Assembly (NCBI GenBank): GCA_032690845.1
Contig: CM064423.1
Span: forward strand, 30,092,044-30,156,043
DNA: 64,000 bases
Origin: Eleusine coracana subsp. coracana
Lineage: Eukaryota > Streptophyta > Magnoliopsida > Poales > Poaceae
Direction of reading: 5' to 3'
The position numbers and the translations under genes were made by a program. This document shows, one piece after another, positions 11,022 to 21,457 of the stretch. Position 1 is the first letter of the stretch. Each line of letters opens with the position of its first letter. The notes beneath the pieces are model-generated. The model did no database searches. It was not told where the DNA came from and saw only the letters and a list, made by a program, of their open reading frames with translations.

Positions 11022-12830
11022 TGATGTGAACAAGGGTTCCCGATCTTCCGAAAGGTTCTGGTAAGTTGATCTGGTCGGAGGCGACACATAAATCGATTCG
11101 GCTTTAGTACAACACGTTCTAAATCTCACAATCACAGCACGATGTCTCCTCGGGTTATCAAATGGCGATGCATGGTTGACCTCACCAAGAAGGCTAATCC
11201 CTACCTGTGAATCAAGAACACAAGCAAGAACAAAGAAGATTGAGACCAAATTGCAGATATATGATTAAACTCATGAAGTTAGGGTCTCACAAATCGATGA
11301 ACAATGACACTATTTATGAATATAATTAATCTAAGCAAAACTCCCAAACCGTAATGAAGAGGCGGCAGCTGTATATGAGGACCCTAGGGTTGTGCACAAC
11401 TGACATAAACACGACGACGCTATCTGAATTTCGTCCCAATCTTTCATGGTACAATGAATATAGCAGCAAGTATATTGAGATATTGAAACTTGTGTATCTC
11501 AGCAATCAATAGATGGAAGAACAATGTCACACTGAACTATTCAGCAAGCACAATAAGTAAACACCCCAAATTGGTTCTCCAATAGCAATCACAAACTAGC
11601 AATAATATAGAACACAATAGATATTAACCGGCTTACAGAAACTTGATGTAGGTGCAAACCAGAAGTATATAAAAGTCTCCAACCCGTAACTTCGACAAGC
11701 ATGATCTGGAGAAGGGAAACCACAAGGTTCCAGCACGCACCTAGGGGAAGAATCACCTGATCACGCACTTCAACAACCATTAGAGATCGGCAACAGCAAC
11801 CGGTAGAGGAGGGCAACACCTCTAGGGTTCCTTGGAGGGCACCATGATAAAAAACACAATACAATGACGTCCCAGCTTACAGGGGCGCCGGTCCTAGGCT
11901 ACATGGCACGCAGGCCAGCCAAAAACCCGGTCCGACTCGAACACAACTAAAAACTGACTCAGACTCAACACAACTCGGCACTGTTTTGACTATTGCAACT
12001 GTTAGGAAACTAATTGATCATGGGGCTACATCCGTTGGAAAGGTCATCAAATTATCTTTCCAACGAATATTTATTCGGCCAATCCGACTCCGTATGGCCC
12101 AGTTATGGCAGTTTTACTACACACCTGTCTGGCTGGACCCGAACCTAGTCGAATTGAATAGGAACTTCCATAGGTTTTGAATTCATGATTTGATTGCCTT
12201 CTGGATGAAATACACCTAGAGGGAAGTTCTTCCACACATTTAGAAAGTCATAAACCAAATCGTTGGAGTCCTTAGATTCCTCAAGTGTTACCAATATTGA
12301 CCCGATCACAATATATTGCTTCATTTCATGTTTCTTCTCCTCCACTTTTATATTGGCCCTAATGAAAATCTTGCATGTCATAGAATTACTGGCTGGCATA
12401 TCCTCACTTTGCTCTTCATCATTCATAATATTTGTCAAAGATCCAAACTGAATGTTGGAGTATTTTGAAACATCATGTTCTGCAATATGTGTAAAATCAT
12501 GCTTGTTTTCAGAATATGTAGTATTAATGACTCGATGAGCCATGGGCTCATCAACAACCCCCTGGATGCATCCCTAAGTTGGTTTAACTTGATACATGGC
12601 CCAAAGGTCGAAAATAGTGTTGCAACATCTAGACAGATTCTAGATGCTGACTTGTTTCAACAATTTCGGATGACTCCAGACGAATTTTGACATGAGGTCG
12701 GCGATATTGGAAAGGTTGTCCCGTTTTCTTTATAGATCAATATAGAATGTTCCAATCCAAGTCCGTATGTGTTCTGGACATCCATTTTAGTACGACCTGC
12801 TCCTGGACTCTGAGTGAGACTCTAAATTGA
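11022..12830 (-). repeat. Shared middle LTR of H, interrupted by a 1,153-bp insert
   Basis: 11022-11400 and 12559 to about 12830 together correspond to the left LTR (7646-8300). The inner edge TGATGTGAACAAGG sits next to the primer site at 11008-11019. The other edge runs into pol C-terminal sequence, so this LTR is flanked by internal sequence on both sides. The edge near 12830 is an estimate. Confidence 0.6.
11401..12553 (-). mobile_element. LTR-like insert in H with 5-bp target duplication
   Basis: The insert starts TGACATAAAC, ends GGGCTCATCA, and is flanked by ACAAC on both sides (11396-11400 and 12554-12558). TG...CA ends plus a 5-bp duplication indicate a solo LTR or a very short non-autonomous LTR element of 1,153 bp. 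Orientation is tentative. The minus strand of 12000-12110 has the GGAAAG-ATAA-rich motif also seen in the H LTR. A 132-codon minus-strand frame (12145-12543) has no recognised domain and I do not call it a gene. Confidence 0.65.
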
Positions 12831-13086
12831 TATTATTTGGGCCTCCATCTTGGATTGGAAGTCCTTGCTGGCCCATCACGTCTCCAATCACCTCTTCAGG
12901 TATCTCATCATCATTTTCATGGTTCTTAATATAATTAATTTATTAGGTATCAATCTATTCTCAAAACCACATAAACAAAATATTAGAAACGACCTCACCT
13001 GTAAATTTAAGTGACGCGCATAAACTTTCATCTTAGATGGAGGAGTGTTGTGTGTATCCATAGGTGTGATGTTCTCATCAACAACC
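12831..13086 (-). pseudogene. Second copy of pol C-terminal tail (H)
   Basis: The minus strand reads P-M-D-T-H-N-T-P-P-S-K-M and continues like 8222-8540, with base-level similarity. It ends abruptly at about 13086, where the similarity to the left copy stops, and copia-like sequence begins. This shows that the second unit was cut off. Confidence 0.6.
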
Positions 13087-13733
13087 TCTATATGTTGTTG
13101 CTCTATACGGATCATAATGTTCGGTCTCTTCGTTCTTTTGTCCACACAAAACTTCCCCGCAACATTCCTCCATGCATGGATTTCTCTCATACAGACCGGA
13201 CTATCCGGTGTACATATCGGACCGTTCAGTCTATTCATCCTTTCCTATATAGAAGCGCTCTCCTCATTGTCTTCTCTGTATAGAATTATTCCTCTGAATT
13301 ATTCCTCTAAAGACCGTTTTGTCTGGTCTATACACCAGACAATCATGTCTGTCTCGATAATCCCTGCAGAAAACTCTCCTTGCCTCGTTGATCAAAGTCT
13401 TATACAAACTGAACAGTTCGATCTCAACCACGTGACTACCTAATCTTCTCCTTGAAGCTGAAAACTTCTCGCCCTCTCCTTGACTTCCTTTTTCTGACTT
13501 CCTCCAACAGTCCCTTGGGCTCTTCACTATCACTTAGTGTCCAATGATCGTCATCAATTGTTAAGACAACCATTAACATTGATCATGATGAGTAGATGTG
13601 ATTTTCTACATGCACAACACTGATATAGAGATTAATCGTATTTTATGTTTATCATTCATCATCAAAACATTTATATGTTAGAGATCCAATGGTTATGAAG
13701 CTTGCAGACAACTCTCTATGTTATAGTTTTTTT
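13087..13733. repeat. Copia-like LTR fragment with inverted-repeat motifs
   Basis: It contains ACCGGA-CTA-TCCGGT (13195-13209, perfect 6-bp arms) and TGTCTGGT-CTATAC-ACCAGACA (13320-13341, perfect 8-bp arms). From memory, similar CCGGAC/GTCCGG palindromes occur in Sirevirus LTRs. The end (13595-13705) is similar to 5945-6050. No supported gene. It probably belongs to the same host element as 5815-7645, into which H was inserted. Confidence 0.45.
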
Positions 13734-13740
13734 ATATATA

Positions 13741-13757
13741 TTATAAAACTGAGGGAG
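13741..13757 (+). repeat. Stowaway MITE terminal fragment
   Basis: A lone right end TATAAAACTGAGGGAG followed by TA (13758-13759) resembles the terminal inverted repeat of Stowaway elements. No matching left end is present, so this is a remnant just upstream of the host gene. Confidence 0.35.
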
Positions 13758-13759
13758 TA

Positions 13760-14015
13760 GTTAGATTGGATTACACCCCTTTTTACAATTTACCTAGCAT
13801 TATGTATCTCACCACCAGATTTAAGAAGAGTGGAAAAAAGTGTGATATATGTAGAAAATAAGAATGAGAGCAAGATGCATTGAAAAAGAGGAATGACAAG
13901 TAAATTAAAACATAGAGATAGAATAAATGCCTGATCGAGATAACTATGATAAAACTTAGAGCAACCATTTAAACGCAGAACCTCTTATAAAAAACAAAAG
14001 GAAGTAAAAATAGGA
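13760..14015 (+). promoter_or_regulatory. Promoter region of the ADA1-like gene
   Basis: A/T-rich sequence between the MITE remnant and the GC-rich first exon. TATAAAAA (13986-13993) is a good plant TATA box and would place the start of transcription near 14015-14025. A second weaker A/T run is at 14005-14012. The start site is predicted, not seen. Confidence 0.45.
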
Positions 14016-14408
14016 GACAACCAAGCAACACGGCAGCAACTATGAGGGAGGGGAGCCATTCAGTCACACAGAGCAAGTACAACATCGAGACCGAGACGCA
14101 ACGGAGAACGGCCGCAGCACAGCACACCAAGCCCAACCCAACAGCAGCCAGCAACCTCGCATCGCCACCATCACCTCCTCCGTCCCAGCAGCAGCAAGCC
14201 AGCAGCCGCCGCCGCTGGCGCCGGCGTGAAGAACTCGGACTCCGCCGTCCGTGCAAGCGAAAGCAACCCCGCAACAGCTTGCGTCGGCGGCCCCCTCCTG
14301 CGGTAGCGTCAGCAGTTCTTGCAGCCCGACGGGAACAGCAGCAGCAGGCCCGATCGGTCCCGTCCCCATCGCTACTTCCGCGCCCCGTCGCGCGCTGCGG
14401 AAGCAAAG
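14016..14408 (+). other. Exon 1 (5' UTR) of the ADA1-like gene
   Basis: The composition switches sharply to GC-rich, a common feature of grass first exons. The exon ends GCAAAG, followed by a GTGAG donor (14409). It is non-coding for the main protein. An upstream ATG at 14042 opens a long frame, which after splicing to 16481 would stop four codons later at TAA, giving an upstream ORF of about 126 codons if the start site lies before 14042. Confidence 0.5.
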
Positions 14409-16480
14409 GTGAGAGCTCCCCGACCGCGTCTCAATCCGTCTCGCCTCGATCCGCTCTCACTTGCTGCGCGGGCGCGGCCGGCAATGGTGGTCCGGCGGCC
14501 AATGGCGACCGCGCCGTGCGCCAGCGAGGTCTGTGCCTCGTGATTCGGGCTCCAGGGAGCTCGAATTTGGGGGTGCGGATACCTAGAGTTCGTCGGAATT
14601 GGGGCTGGCGCGGATTTTGGATCAGAGGGGACGAGCTGGGAATTGGGGAGTCCGAGCTGTGCACCGCTGTCTCTCGCAAAGGTTTGGCGTTCCGGTGCAG
14701 TCTGTGATGCGAGTTCATCATTTCCGTCGCTCGGAAGGATGTATCGTTGCTATTTGTCTGGAGACGAAATTGGGAGTTTGAATTCCGTGCGAAACCCTAG
14801 CTTACGCTACATCTTCGTCGATTGTGGGGCTATGTGTTGGATCAGCAAAGCTTGCGTTCGTTTGAGTTGAACATATGATTTGAATTTCTGAACAGTGTTG
14901 TCTATAGTTTGGTCAATCAGTGGACCTTGCCATTTCGGTTCTATTTTTGGTGGATACTTCGAGTTTTTGTTTGAAGGTTGATGGATTCTGTAGTTACAGG
15001 CTTACCTGTGCTTGACTCTGGCCAGGGTCGGTCCTAGGCTTGTAGTTTGTCATTCTGGATTAGAATGTTCTGGATTACAAAATACGTAGGTATGTTTACT
15101 CGAGGGAAACTTGCTTACTCTTCGGAAATTTGTGCCGCGCAGTTGTGAACAAAGGTACATTTTGATCAAGGAGACGTGTGTTTATAGTTTCTGATTTTTT
15201 TATGCTTCGCAGTTGTGAACCTTAGCATCCATTCTCTTCGATTGGTGTGCTATGCAGTTATACTTTAGGTTTAGTTACAGATTTTCTGTTCTTCTACTTC
15301 AATAGTTGAGATCTAAAAATGACAGTTTTAATTGACCCGAGGAGTTTGTTTGTTTCTGGTTGGTTTTTCTTATGGTTTCACCTTTATTCATGAATGCACA
15401 TTGTATTGCTTTTAGATCTCATAGTTTCTCTTATTATATCTGGTTTTGTTGTTTGAAGCTCTTATTCTATAACAAAGTTTCTGTTGATCCCATTCTGTCA
15501 AAAATAGGTTCTCTCACAAAGGCAAATTCCAGATTTTGTGGGGAACATGTTGGCTCATTTGGCTGTTTATTCCTGTCAAAAATCTATCATTATTCGTGGC
15601 TTCAATTGATCTTCCAGCATGCCAATATCATTGTGTTGGTTACATTTGATGCCTTGTTGATCCAGCTGTTTTTGGATCTTACACATGGCCATAGACAACA
15701 AAAGATGTCAATATCCGAACAATTTGCTAAAGCAGCTTTAGATATTGGCAACAAATACTATACAGTATAAGGATCCGTTACATACTGCTAGTGTTGTAGA
15801 CCATGGGTCTGTCTGGTTCTTTGTTCCTCAGCTAACTTGCCTTGCCTTACTTGAACGGGCAACAGGAGCTTGCCAGGCTAGGAGAGCCAAATAGACTGGC
15901 TTGAGGCAGCAAGGAAAAGCAATGCTAAACCTTGTCAGTGCAGTAAAATTGTGCTATAATTGCCTGTCAATGAAACAAGCTTTTGGCAAGGCTACATGGT
16001 GCTGGGCTAATAAACCAAGCAGCCCCTATATCCCTAATAAAGTTTCATTGTACTAGATCGTTGTTATATATGAAATAACATATACCCTTTCTCGAACATG
16101 AAATAACATAGGTCCTCACACAGTGACTATTCTCTTTCTCTTTTCTCCTTTCCATAGGCACAAATGCGAGCTATGCTAGTTTTTTTTATTGAAGGAGTTT
16201 GTATCATTACTATGTCTTTGGATTCAGGTAGAGGGTCGAGTAATTATAATCCTTGATTTTTTTTTTCTTACCGTAGGCTAGGATTGGCCCTCCCCCTATC
16301 ACTATATGATCCCTCGGACCATATATTCAGACACACCCTTTGTATTGTTTTAGATGTAGATATTGATTCAGTGTTGGTGAGCCACTTGGCTACTAATATC
16401 ATGTTTTCCATGCTTTTGCTGTTGCTTTTTACCGTTACATTCTTTAACCATATATTTTTTTCATTTAATTGATTTTTCAG
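14409..16480 (+). other. 5' UTR intron of the ADA1-like gene
   Basis: A 2,072-bp intron is predicted between donor GTGAG (14409) and acceptor TTGATTTTTCAG (ends 16480), which follows a T-rich tract. The first roughly 450 bp stays GC-rich and the remainder is T-rich, as is usual for plant introns. No gene, RNA or recognisable repeat was found inside. Long 5' UTR introns can enhance expression in grasses; whether this one does is unknown. Confidence 0.55.
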
Positions 16481-16574
16481 GATTAGCAGTATAATATTAA
16501 AGGTCAGATTGGTGGGATTCAGTTTTTACGTGGTCTTTACGTGGAGTTCTACCTTGCCATTCCGTTGTAATTAT

Positions 16575-16592
16575 ATGGAATATCCATTCTAA
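16575..16592 (+). promoter_or_regulatory. Five-codon upstream ORF directly before the ADA1-like start
   Basis: ATG at 16575 opens the peptide MEYPF and stops at TAA 16590-16592, three bases before the main ATG at 16596. The TAA is also in frame with the main ATG, so it fixes the main start. Such a short stop-to-start arrangement could reduce translation or require reinitiation; this is inference. Confidence 0.5.
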
Positions 16593-16595
16593 GAA

Positions 16596-17774
16596 ATGCC
16601 ATCCTCTACGCCGCCGTCCGTGCAACCAGCACCAAGTCTGGAACAACTACCATCATCTGCAGTAGTACAGAGTACTCGAATTGATATCCGTGGGATCCAG
16701 TCAAACATTGTTAAAAGGATTGGTCCTGAGCGAGCAAGGAAGTACTTTCATCACTTTGAGAGATTCTTATCATCAAGATTGAGCAAGGATGAATTCGATA
16801 AGCTCTGTCTTGTAGCACTTGGCCGTGAGAACCTCCCATTGCACAACCACTTTATCTGTTCTATCATCCATAATGCCACTCAAGCCTGTGGACCACCCGT
16901 TATCAATGGCCCTAAGATGGTCAGAGATTTCCCCAATTCAGGCCATGCAGTTGGTCCTCCTGTCTGGGACAATGGTGTTGCTTTGATCCAGAATGTCAAA
17001 CAGGACACACCATTAAGCAGAAGGGAAAATGCACTCACCAGGAAGTCATCACTGAATCATGGCGAGGCTATTATCCATGAGAATGGTGTTTCTCATTTTA
17101 GTGATCTGAAGAGATGCTCGCAATTTGAACAAAGTGAGCCACTTATCAAGCGGATGCGCGTGGAGAAGGAACCTTCTAATTTACATTATTCTGTCCATAA
17201 CAATGGCCCTTCTGCTTTTCCTCAGAGAGAAAACCAGGGACAAGATATTTCACATGATTCACATGAGCCATTGCAAGCTCCACTTGGCATCCAGTTACAT
17301 CATGCTTGTTTTGGAAGGACCCAGAAACCTTTATCCACTGCTTCTGTCACTCAAAATGATGCAACTGATACTTGTATTGAACTTGGTGAACTATCTGATA
17401 CTTTATCACTAAAAAAGAGGATGGAAAAAATGGCAGAAGCTGAAGGGTTGGAAGGGGTCTCAATGGAGTGTGCCAGTTTGTTGAATAATGGAATAGATGT
17501 TTTCATGAAGCAGTTGATCGGGCCATGTATTGAGCTAGTTAAAGCAAGATCTCAACATGGCAAACTAAGACATGCAGTATTGAAGCAGCAGCTGTGCCGA
17601 AAACTAGTAAATGGTATATCATTGCAAAATCATATTCCTGGGCAAGTTGGTTATATACCTGTAGAGGCCAACTCCATCTCAGTGCAAGACTTAAAGGCAG
17701 CAATGGAATTAAACCCTCGTTTGCTTGGGGCCAATTCATCACTGCTACTTGAAAAGATCAATTCATATGACTAG
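16596..17774 (+). CDS. ADA1: SAGA complex subunit, ADA1/TADA1-like (SAGA-Tad1 family)
   Basis: A 392-residue single-exon protein. Residues 28-95 form the conserved SAGA-Tad1 N-terminal block (I-D-I-R-G-I-Q-S-N-I-V-K, then K-Y-F-x-x-F-x-R-F-L and the L-G-R-E-N-L-x-L-H-N core). A polar low-complexity middle carries a basic cluster K-R-M-R-V-E-K (185-191) that could be a nuclear signal. Residues 271-320 are helix-forming and lead into a histone-fold-like segment; residues 361-378 are a conserved-looking C-terminal motif. ADA1 proteins hold the SAGA histone acetyltransferase coactivator together in the nucleus, in part by histone-fold pairing. The start is fixed by an in-frame TAA immediately upstream. 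It is the only undamaged host gene in the window. Family call is from motif recognition; no alignment was run. Confidence 0.85.
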   Translation: MPSSTPPSVQPAPSLEQLPSSAVVQSTRIDIRGIQSNIVKRIGPERARKYFHHFERFLSSRLSKDEFDKLCLVALGRENLPLHNHFICSIIHNATQACGPPVINGPKMVRDFPNSGHAVGPPVWDNGVALIQNVKQDTPLSRRENALTRKSSLNHGEAIIHENGVSHFSDLKRCSQFEQSEPLIKRMRVEKEPSNLHYSVHNNGPSAFPQRENQGQDISHDSHEPLQAPLGIQLHHACFGRTQKPLSTASVTQNDATDTCIELGELSDTLSLKKRMEKMAEAEGLEGVSMECASLLNNGIDVFMKQLIGPCIELVKARSQHGKLRHAVLKQQLCRKLVNGISLQNHIPGQVGYIPVEANSISVQDLKAAMELNPRLLGANSSLLLEKINSYD

Positions 17775-18976
17775 TTGGATGGAGCGAATTTGATTCTTCT
17801 TGCTCCAAAGATTGCACCATCTTCATGGTGTGTCTTGCTTCGTGGCTGCTGTTAGTCTGGCCATAGCTCACTGATCGGTGGTCAAAACGGCAGGTGAAAC
17901 TCCTGGGTGCTGTATTTTAGAAGTCGTTCATTTGGCGCACCTAAGCACCGTTCTGGAGACAATATGCTCCAGTGAGAACTGTGATGCTGGATTCCAAACA
18001 AGTTGCGAAGTCATAGAACAGATTTGATCTGTAAGTTCATTGCACTAATATGTGCTTGTGCATTTCAACTTTTACAGTTGCAGCATAGATATAGCAGTTT
18101 TAATGATTTATGTTCCTTCAGTTTTGATTGTGTCACTAGTAATAGACTATCTATCAGGAATACATTGCAAACACTTGGGTTGATGTATGAGTATATTTTC
18201 ATCAGAATTGGTGGAAACAAGCACTAAAGTAACAGTAGTGGTGCCCAAGTATTTAAGTTACTGTACTTGTTTCTGAAGATAAACAACTAAAAACTCTTTT
18301 GTCAGATGGTCCCTTCCATATGCATTGGGCCCTTGGCTACCAAGAATGCACTGGAAACACTTATTGTTGATGTATTCTTTACATTTTAAGCACAACTGGT
18401 GGAAACAACTAGTAAATGTACCGTAGTCCAAGTATTAGGGTCTAGTAGTTTATTCCCTCTTTTGCATTGTGGTATTTTGTGACAATTTCTATGTAGCCAT
18501 CTGCCATCAACCTATAACATGGACTAGGGTACTGTAGAGTTTTCGTTTGAATGCTATATGTTGTGTACATAATTTGAAGCTGGCATGAGGCTGTTTTTCC
18601 TTGCTAGGATGAAGTTGTGCCTTATTGTCCACTATCATCATAATCACAGCTAACTAACCGGATTCTATTGCAATTGGACCAGTTTCAGGCAGGTTTTTTT
18701 TTTTTTACAGATTTTCAACTTTTGTAGCGGTTTCATTCAAGTCTAAGTTACAGAGGGGTTTTGGGTCGGTTTCAAGGGTCTCTTTACTGGAGTTTCAATA
18801 TGATATAATCAAATAAATTAACATCGAACACCTTTAAGATTTTTTTTCTTGAATCGAGGCCTTGAAGGATTTAGTAGCCCTTGATAGAGACATCAAATGT
18901 GGAAAGGTTTATGTGGTCGACTGAGGTGATCTACTTAAGAACTGCATATTTTAGGCCTGAATGTCATTAACATATA
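17775..18976 (+). other. 3' UTR and downstream sequence of the ADA1-like gene
   Basis: Non-coding sequence follows the stop codon. Several A/T-rich stretches that could direct poly(A) addition occur between 18050 and 18280, so the 3' UTR probably ends there. The short open frame at 18003-18227 has no recognised similarity. From about 18280 to 18976 I see nothing beyond ordinary T-rich intergenic sequence and a T run at 18694-18705. Confidence 0.4.
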
Positions 18977-19211
18977 CTCCCTCCGTTCCAAAATTGTTGT
19001 CGTCATTGACTTTTTTCATCAACTTTGACCATTCGTTTTATTCGAAAAATTTCAAAAAATATCATATATTTTTTAATGATTTGTTTTATTACTAGATAAA
19101 ATTTAAATGTAACTTATAACTTTTCATATTCAAACAAATATTTTGAATAAGACGAATGGTCAAAAGTAACGAAAAAAGTCAATGGCGACAACGATTTTGG
19201 AACGGAGGGAG
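18977..19211 (+). mobile_element. Stowaway-type MITE (235 bp)
   Basis: The element starts CTCCCTCCGTTCCAAAAT and ends with the inverted counterpart ATTTTGGAACGGAGGGAG, flanked by TA on both sides (18975-18976, 19212-19213). The terminal inverted repeats continue inward (TTGTTGTCG...CGACAACG) with a few mismatches. There is no coding capacity; such elements are mobilised by mariner-like transposases. Confidence 0.9.
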
Positions 19212-19213
19212 TA

Positions 19214-20622
19214 ATAAACTGTACATATTGTTCTTAAAAGGAATAAATTATGTGTATGCCTGAGAACTAAAACATTTGTAGTATGCAAATGCAAAGTTCA
19301 CTAAAATTGTTGCTTGCTAGGGTTGACAATGTCTAGATTACTAGCTTTGCTTATGAGTATTTATTCCCTTTAATTATTTCCATGTTTCTTAATACACTAT
19401 CAGAATTATCAATGAAAAATGGAAAACCCCATTTATCAATGCAGCCTATTATGTACAGTCACAACATGTTTGGGAGGTATTCTTGCGTTGTGTTATCAAA
19501 TGCTCTCTAGAGAGCCTTTTGGCTTAAGTGTTACTCTTATCATGAGCTATGATTGCACTATTGTTCATGCCGTACTATTCATGGGGCCACCGGCAGTGTT
19601 AGTTCGAAATTGATCCATTGTCAGTTTGGAGGTGTTATACATGTACAGTAACCCTGAATATTCAGTATCATAATAATGATAAAAAATTTGTTTGGCACAA
19701 GATCCCTGTGCCTAATCTTTTCTCTATGATATGGATATTTTTTGCACAAGTACCTGGTTACAGGCATAATCATTCTATAATGATAACTGTAACTGAAAAA
19801 GATACGTTTTCCAATTTTCATGCTATTAATATGAAGGTGAGCTCTTTTATCTTCCAACGCCCTCTCTAGTTTTGATTTTTTTTCTCTTTTGCAAGGTAAT
19901 GGTCCTTGTACTTCTTGTCATTTTATAAGTAGTTGAGCTGTTAATGTCAATGCCAGGGCACTAGGATATTCAGTATTCAAATTTTGGCCAATTTCTTATG
20001 CATGCATCCAGGGATTAAGTTTTTGTTTTCGAAAACATTTAAAGATATTTCCTTCCTCCATTATATGTCTTCTGAAATCACTTTATTCTTTTAGGTTTCA
20101 TTTTTGCATGACTGATGCCTTTCTAATTGATTGTATTGGTTTCTATCTTTTGTGGTATATCCTATAGCAGCACTTTGAACTTGTAATCCCTTGTGATTCT
20201 ATTTCCTATGTTGTGGTGAAAAGTGAATGTCAACATTACCATTTATTATTTTTTTCTTCAGTAAAGTTATCCTTGAGTGTGGAGATATATTTATTTTTCT
20301 TTGATTTATAGAATTATGAACTCACTTGGTGATATTTGGAAGACAGTTATAGATAGTAACATGTTATGTTGACTCTTTGAATCCATGCTTTTAACTTGCT
20401 CTATTTGCTGTACATTTCTGGCTTTCTTACTTTGAATTGGTAAAGAACAATAGTGGAGCCTAATATGTTTGCCAATGTTCTTCCAAGCTTCCAGGATTGC
20501 ATGCTGATGATAACACTCCATGAATGGTGTTTCTGGGGTTGCGAATCATAGCCCCTCGAAGCATTCGCCTGCTGTGGATAATCCCTGCAAATGATACGAA
20601 GATAGAATAGTGCAATAACACA
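19214..20622. other. Intergenic sequence, no gene seen
   Basis: Two short open frames (19419-19613 and 19618-19869) show no recognised motifs. Composition is A/T-rich with T runs. At about 20527-20592 an open stretch rich in Ser, Pro and Asn follows a stop codon and looks like coding sequence, but has no splice sites that would join it to anything. Confidence 0.4.
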
Positions 20623-20624
20623 TA

Positions 20625-20698
20625 CTCTTCTGATATTGTTGTCGCTGGCTAGCTCAACTTTGATCTAACCGACAACAACAAAAACAGAACGGAGGGAG
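20625..20698 (+). mobile_element. Internally deleted miniature Stowaway (about 74 bp)
   Basis: The left part ATTGTTGTCGCTGGCTAGC...AACTTTGATC parallels ATTGTTGTCGTCATTGAC...AACTTTGACC of the MITE at 18977. The right part CGACAACAACAAAAACAGAACGG then GAGGGAG matches its right end. TA lies at 20623-20624 and 20699-20700. Only the two termini remain, so the element is about one third of the full size. The left end (CTCTTC instead of CTCCCTCC) is eroded. Confidence 0.55.
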
Positions 20699-20700
20699 TA

Positions 20701-21457
20701 TTTGGTTGCTGTTTCTTTGTGATATTTGCCTCAGTGTTGTGGAACGATTTGGTAGGCTTATTACCTCAATGCAGATTGTAGATTTTCGTATATTCACCTT
20801 CCTGACCTTAGTAAAAAAATTGGCATCATGCAGTTCATAACCATGATTTAGGGGGCCTCAGAAGCACCCCCGTACAGGAGGGAAATAAGCCACTCTGCGG
20901 CTCGGGTGGATTATTTATCACGACCCGCTGTGCAGCAGTGTAAGCTACCATAATATCCCTGTACAATTAGATGAAGGTATGAAACGTTGTAACATCACAT
21001 ATAATGTTGTCTTCCGATTGTGAAGTTCACAGATTCTGTCCATAGATATTAGCCTCTAGGTTTATGGCAATGTAATGTTACTCTCCGGTGGACCTTAGTC
21101 TATAGGGCTATGCGCCTGATTAGTACTCACTGAATTATCGTGTGGAAACATTTCTCACTAACCCAGGAGTTTGTGCTTCATCATTGGGAATTTTCAGGCT
21201 ACAATTTCCCCACAAGTCGTGAATCTTTCCTCCATTTCCTAACCCTTTAGGATGGATAGATTCAGCGGTCATGCACTTTGCAGCATCGAATCAAATGGTC
21301 TTAGCTGCTCGTTTCACCCATCCGACCATCTCCGCTTGCAAACCAGCTGATGAACATTATTTATACTAGTAAGTCTGAATTCAAGGTTGTTCCCATGACC
21401 ATCAGCAGCTCAATGCCACTGCTGTGTGCAGATACACACTATGCTAGGTATTACAAA
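20701..21457. other. Intergenic sequence with a possible orphan exon
   Basis: No complete gene. A frame from about 20850 to TAA at 20947 reads A-S-E-A-P-P-Y-R-R-E-I-S-H-S-A-A-R-V-D-Y and onward for another dozen codons, which looks like a real protein C-terminus, and it is preceded by ATTTAG acceptor-like sequence. I do not recognise the protein. 21050-21457 should contain the 5' LTR of the chromovirus that follows, but I could not match it to the 3' LTR. Confidence 0.35.

Larger units (their letters stand above)
7646..13086 (-). mobile_element. Ty3/gypsy-like element H: minus-strand array of two partial units sharing a middle LTR
   Basis: Read on the minus strand, a partial unit (pol C-terminus, 13086 to about 12831) enters an LTR (about 12830 to 11022, interrupted). 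Directly after that LTR comes an initiator-Met-type primer site and a second internal region (11007 to about 8300), which ends in another pol C-terminus and another LTR (about 8300 to 7646). The middle LTR thus serves as 3' LTR of one unit and 5' LTR of the next, the product expected from unequal homologous recombination. Reverse transcriptase and integrase core are missing from the visible internal region. Confidence 0.6.

Noticed and set aside
12145..12543. A 132-codon minus-strand frame
   Set aside because: It is inside an LTR-like insert defined by ACAAC duplications and shows no known domain. It might be a fragment of captured coding sequence, but I cannot support it.
14042..14707. A 221-codon frame in GC-rich sequence
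   Set aside because: It runs across the predicted exon-1 donor at 14409 into the intron, is low in complexity (Arg, Pro, Gln, Ser runs), and has no domain. I treat the first part as 5' UTR, at most an upstream ORF.
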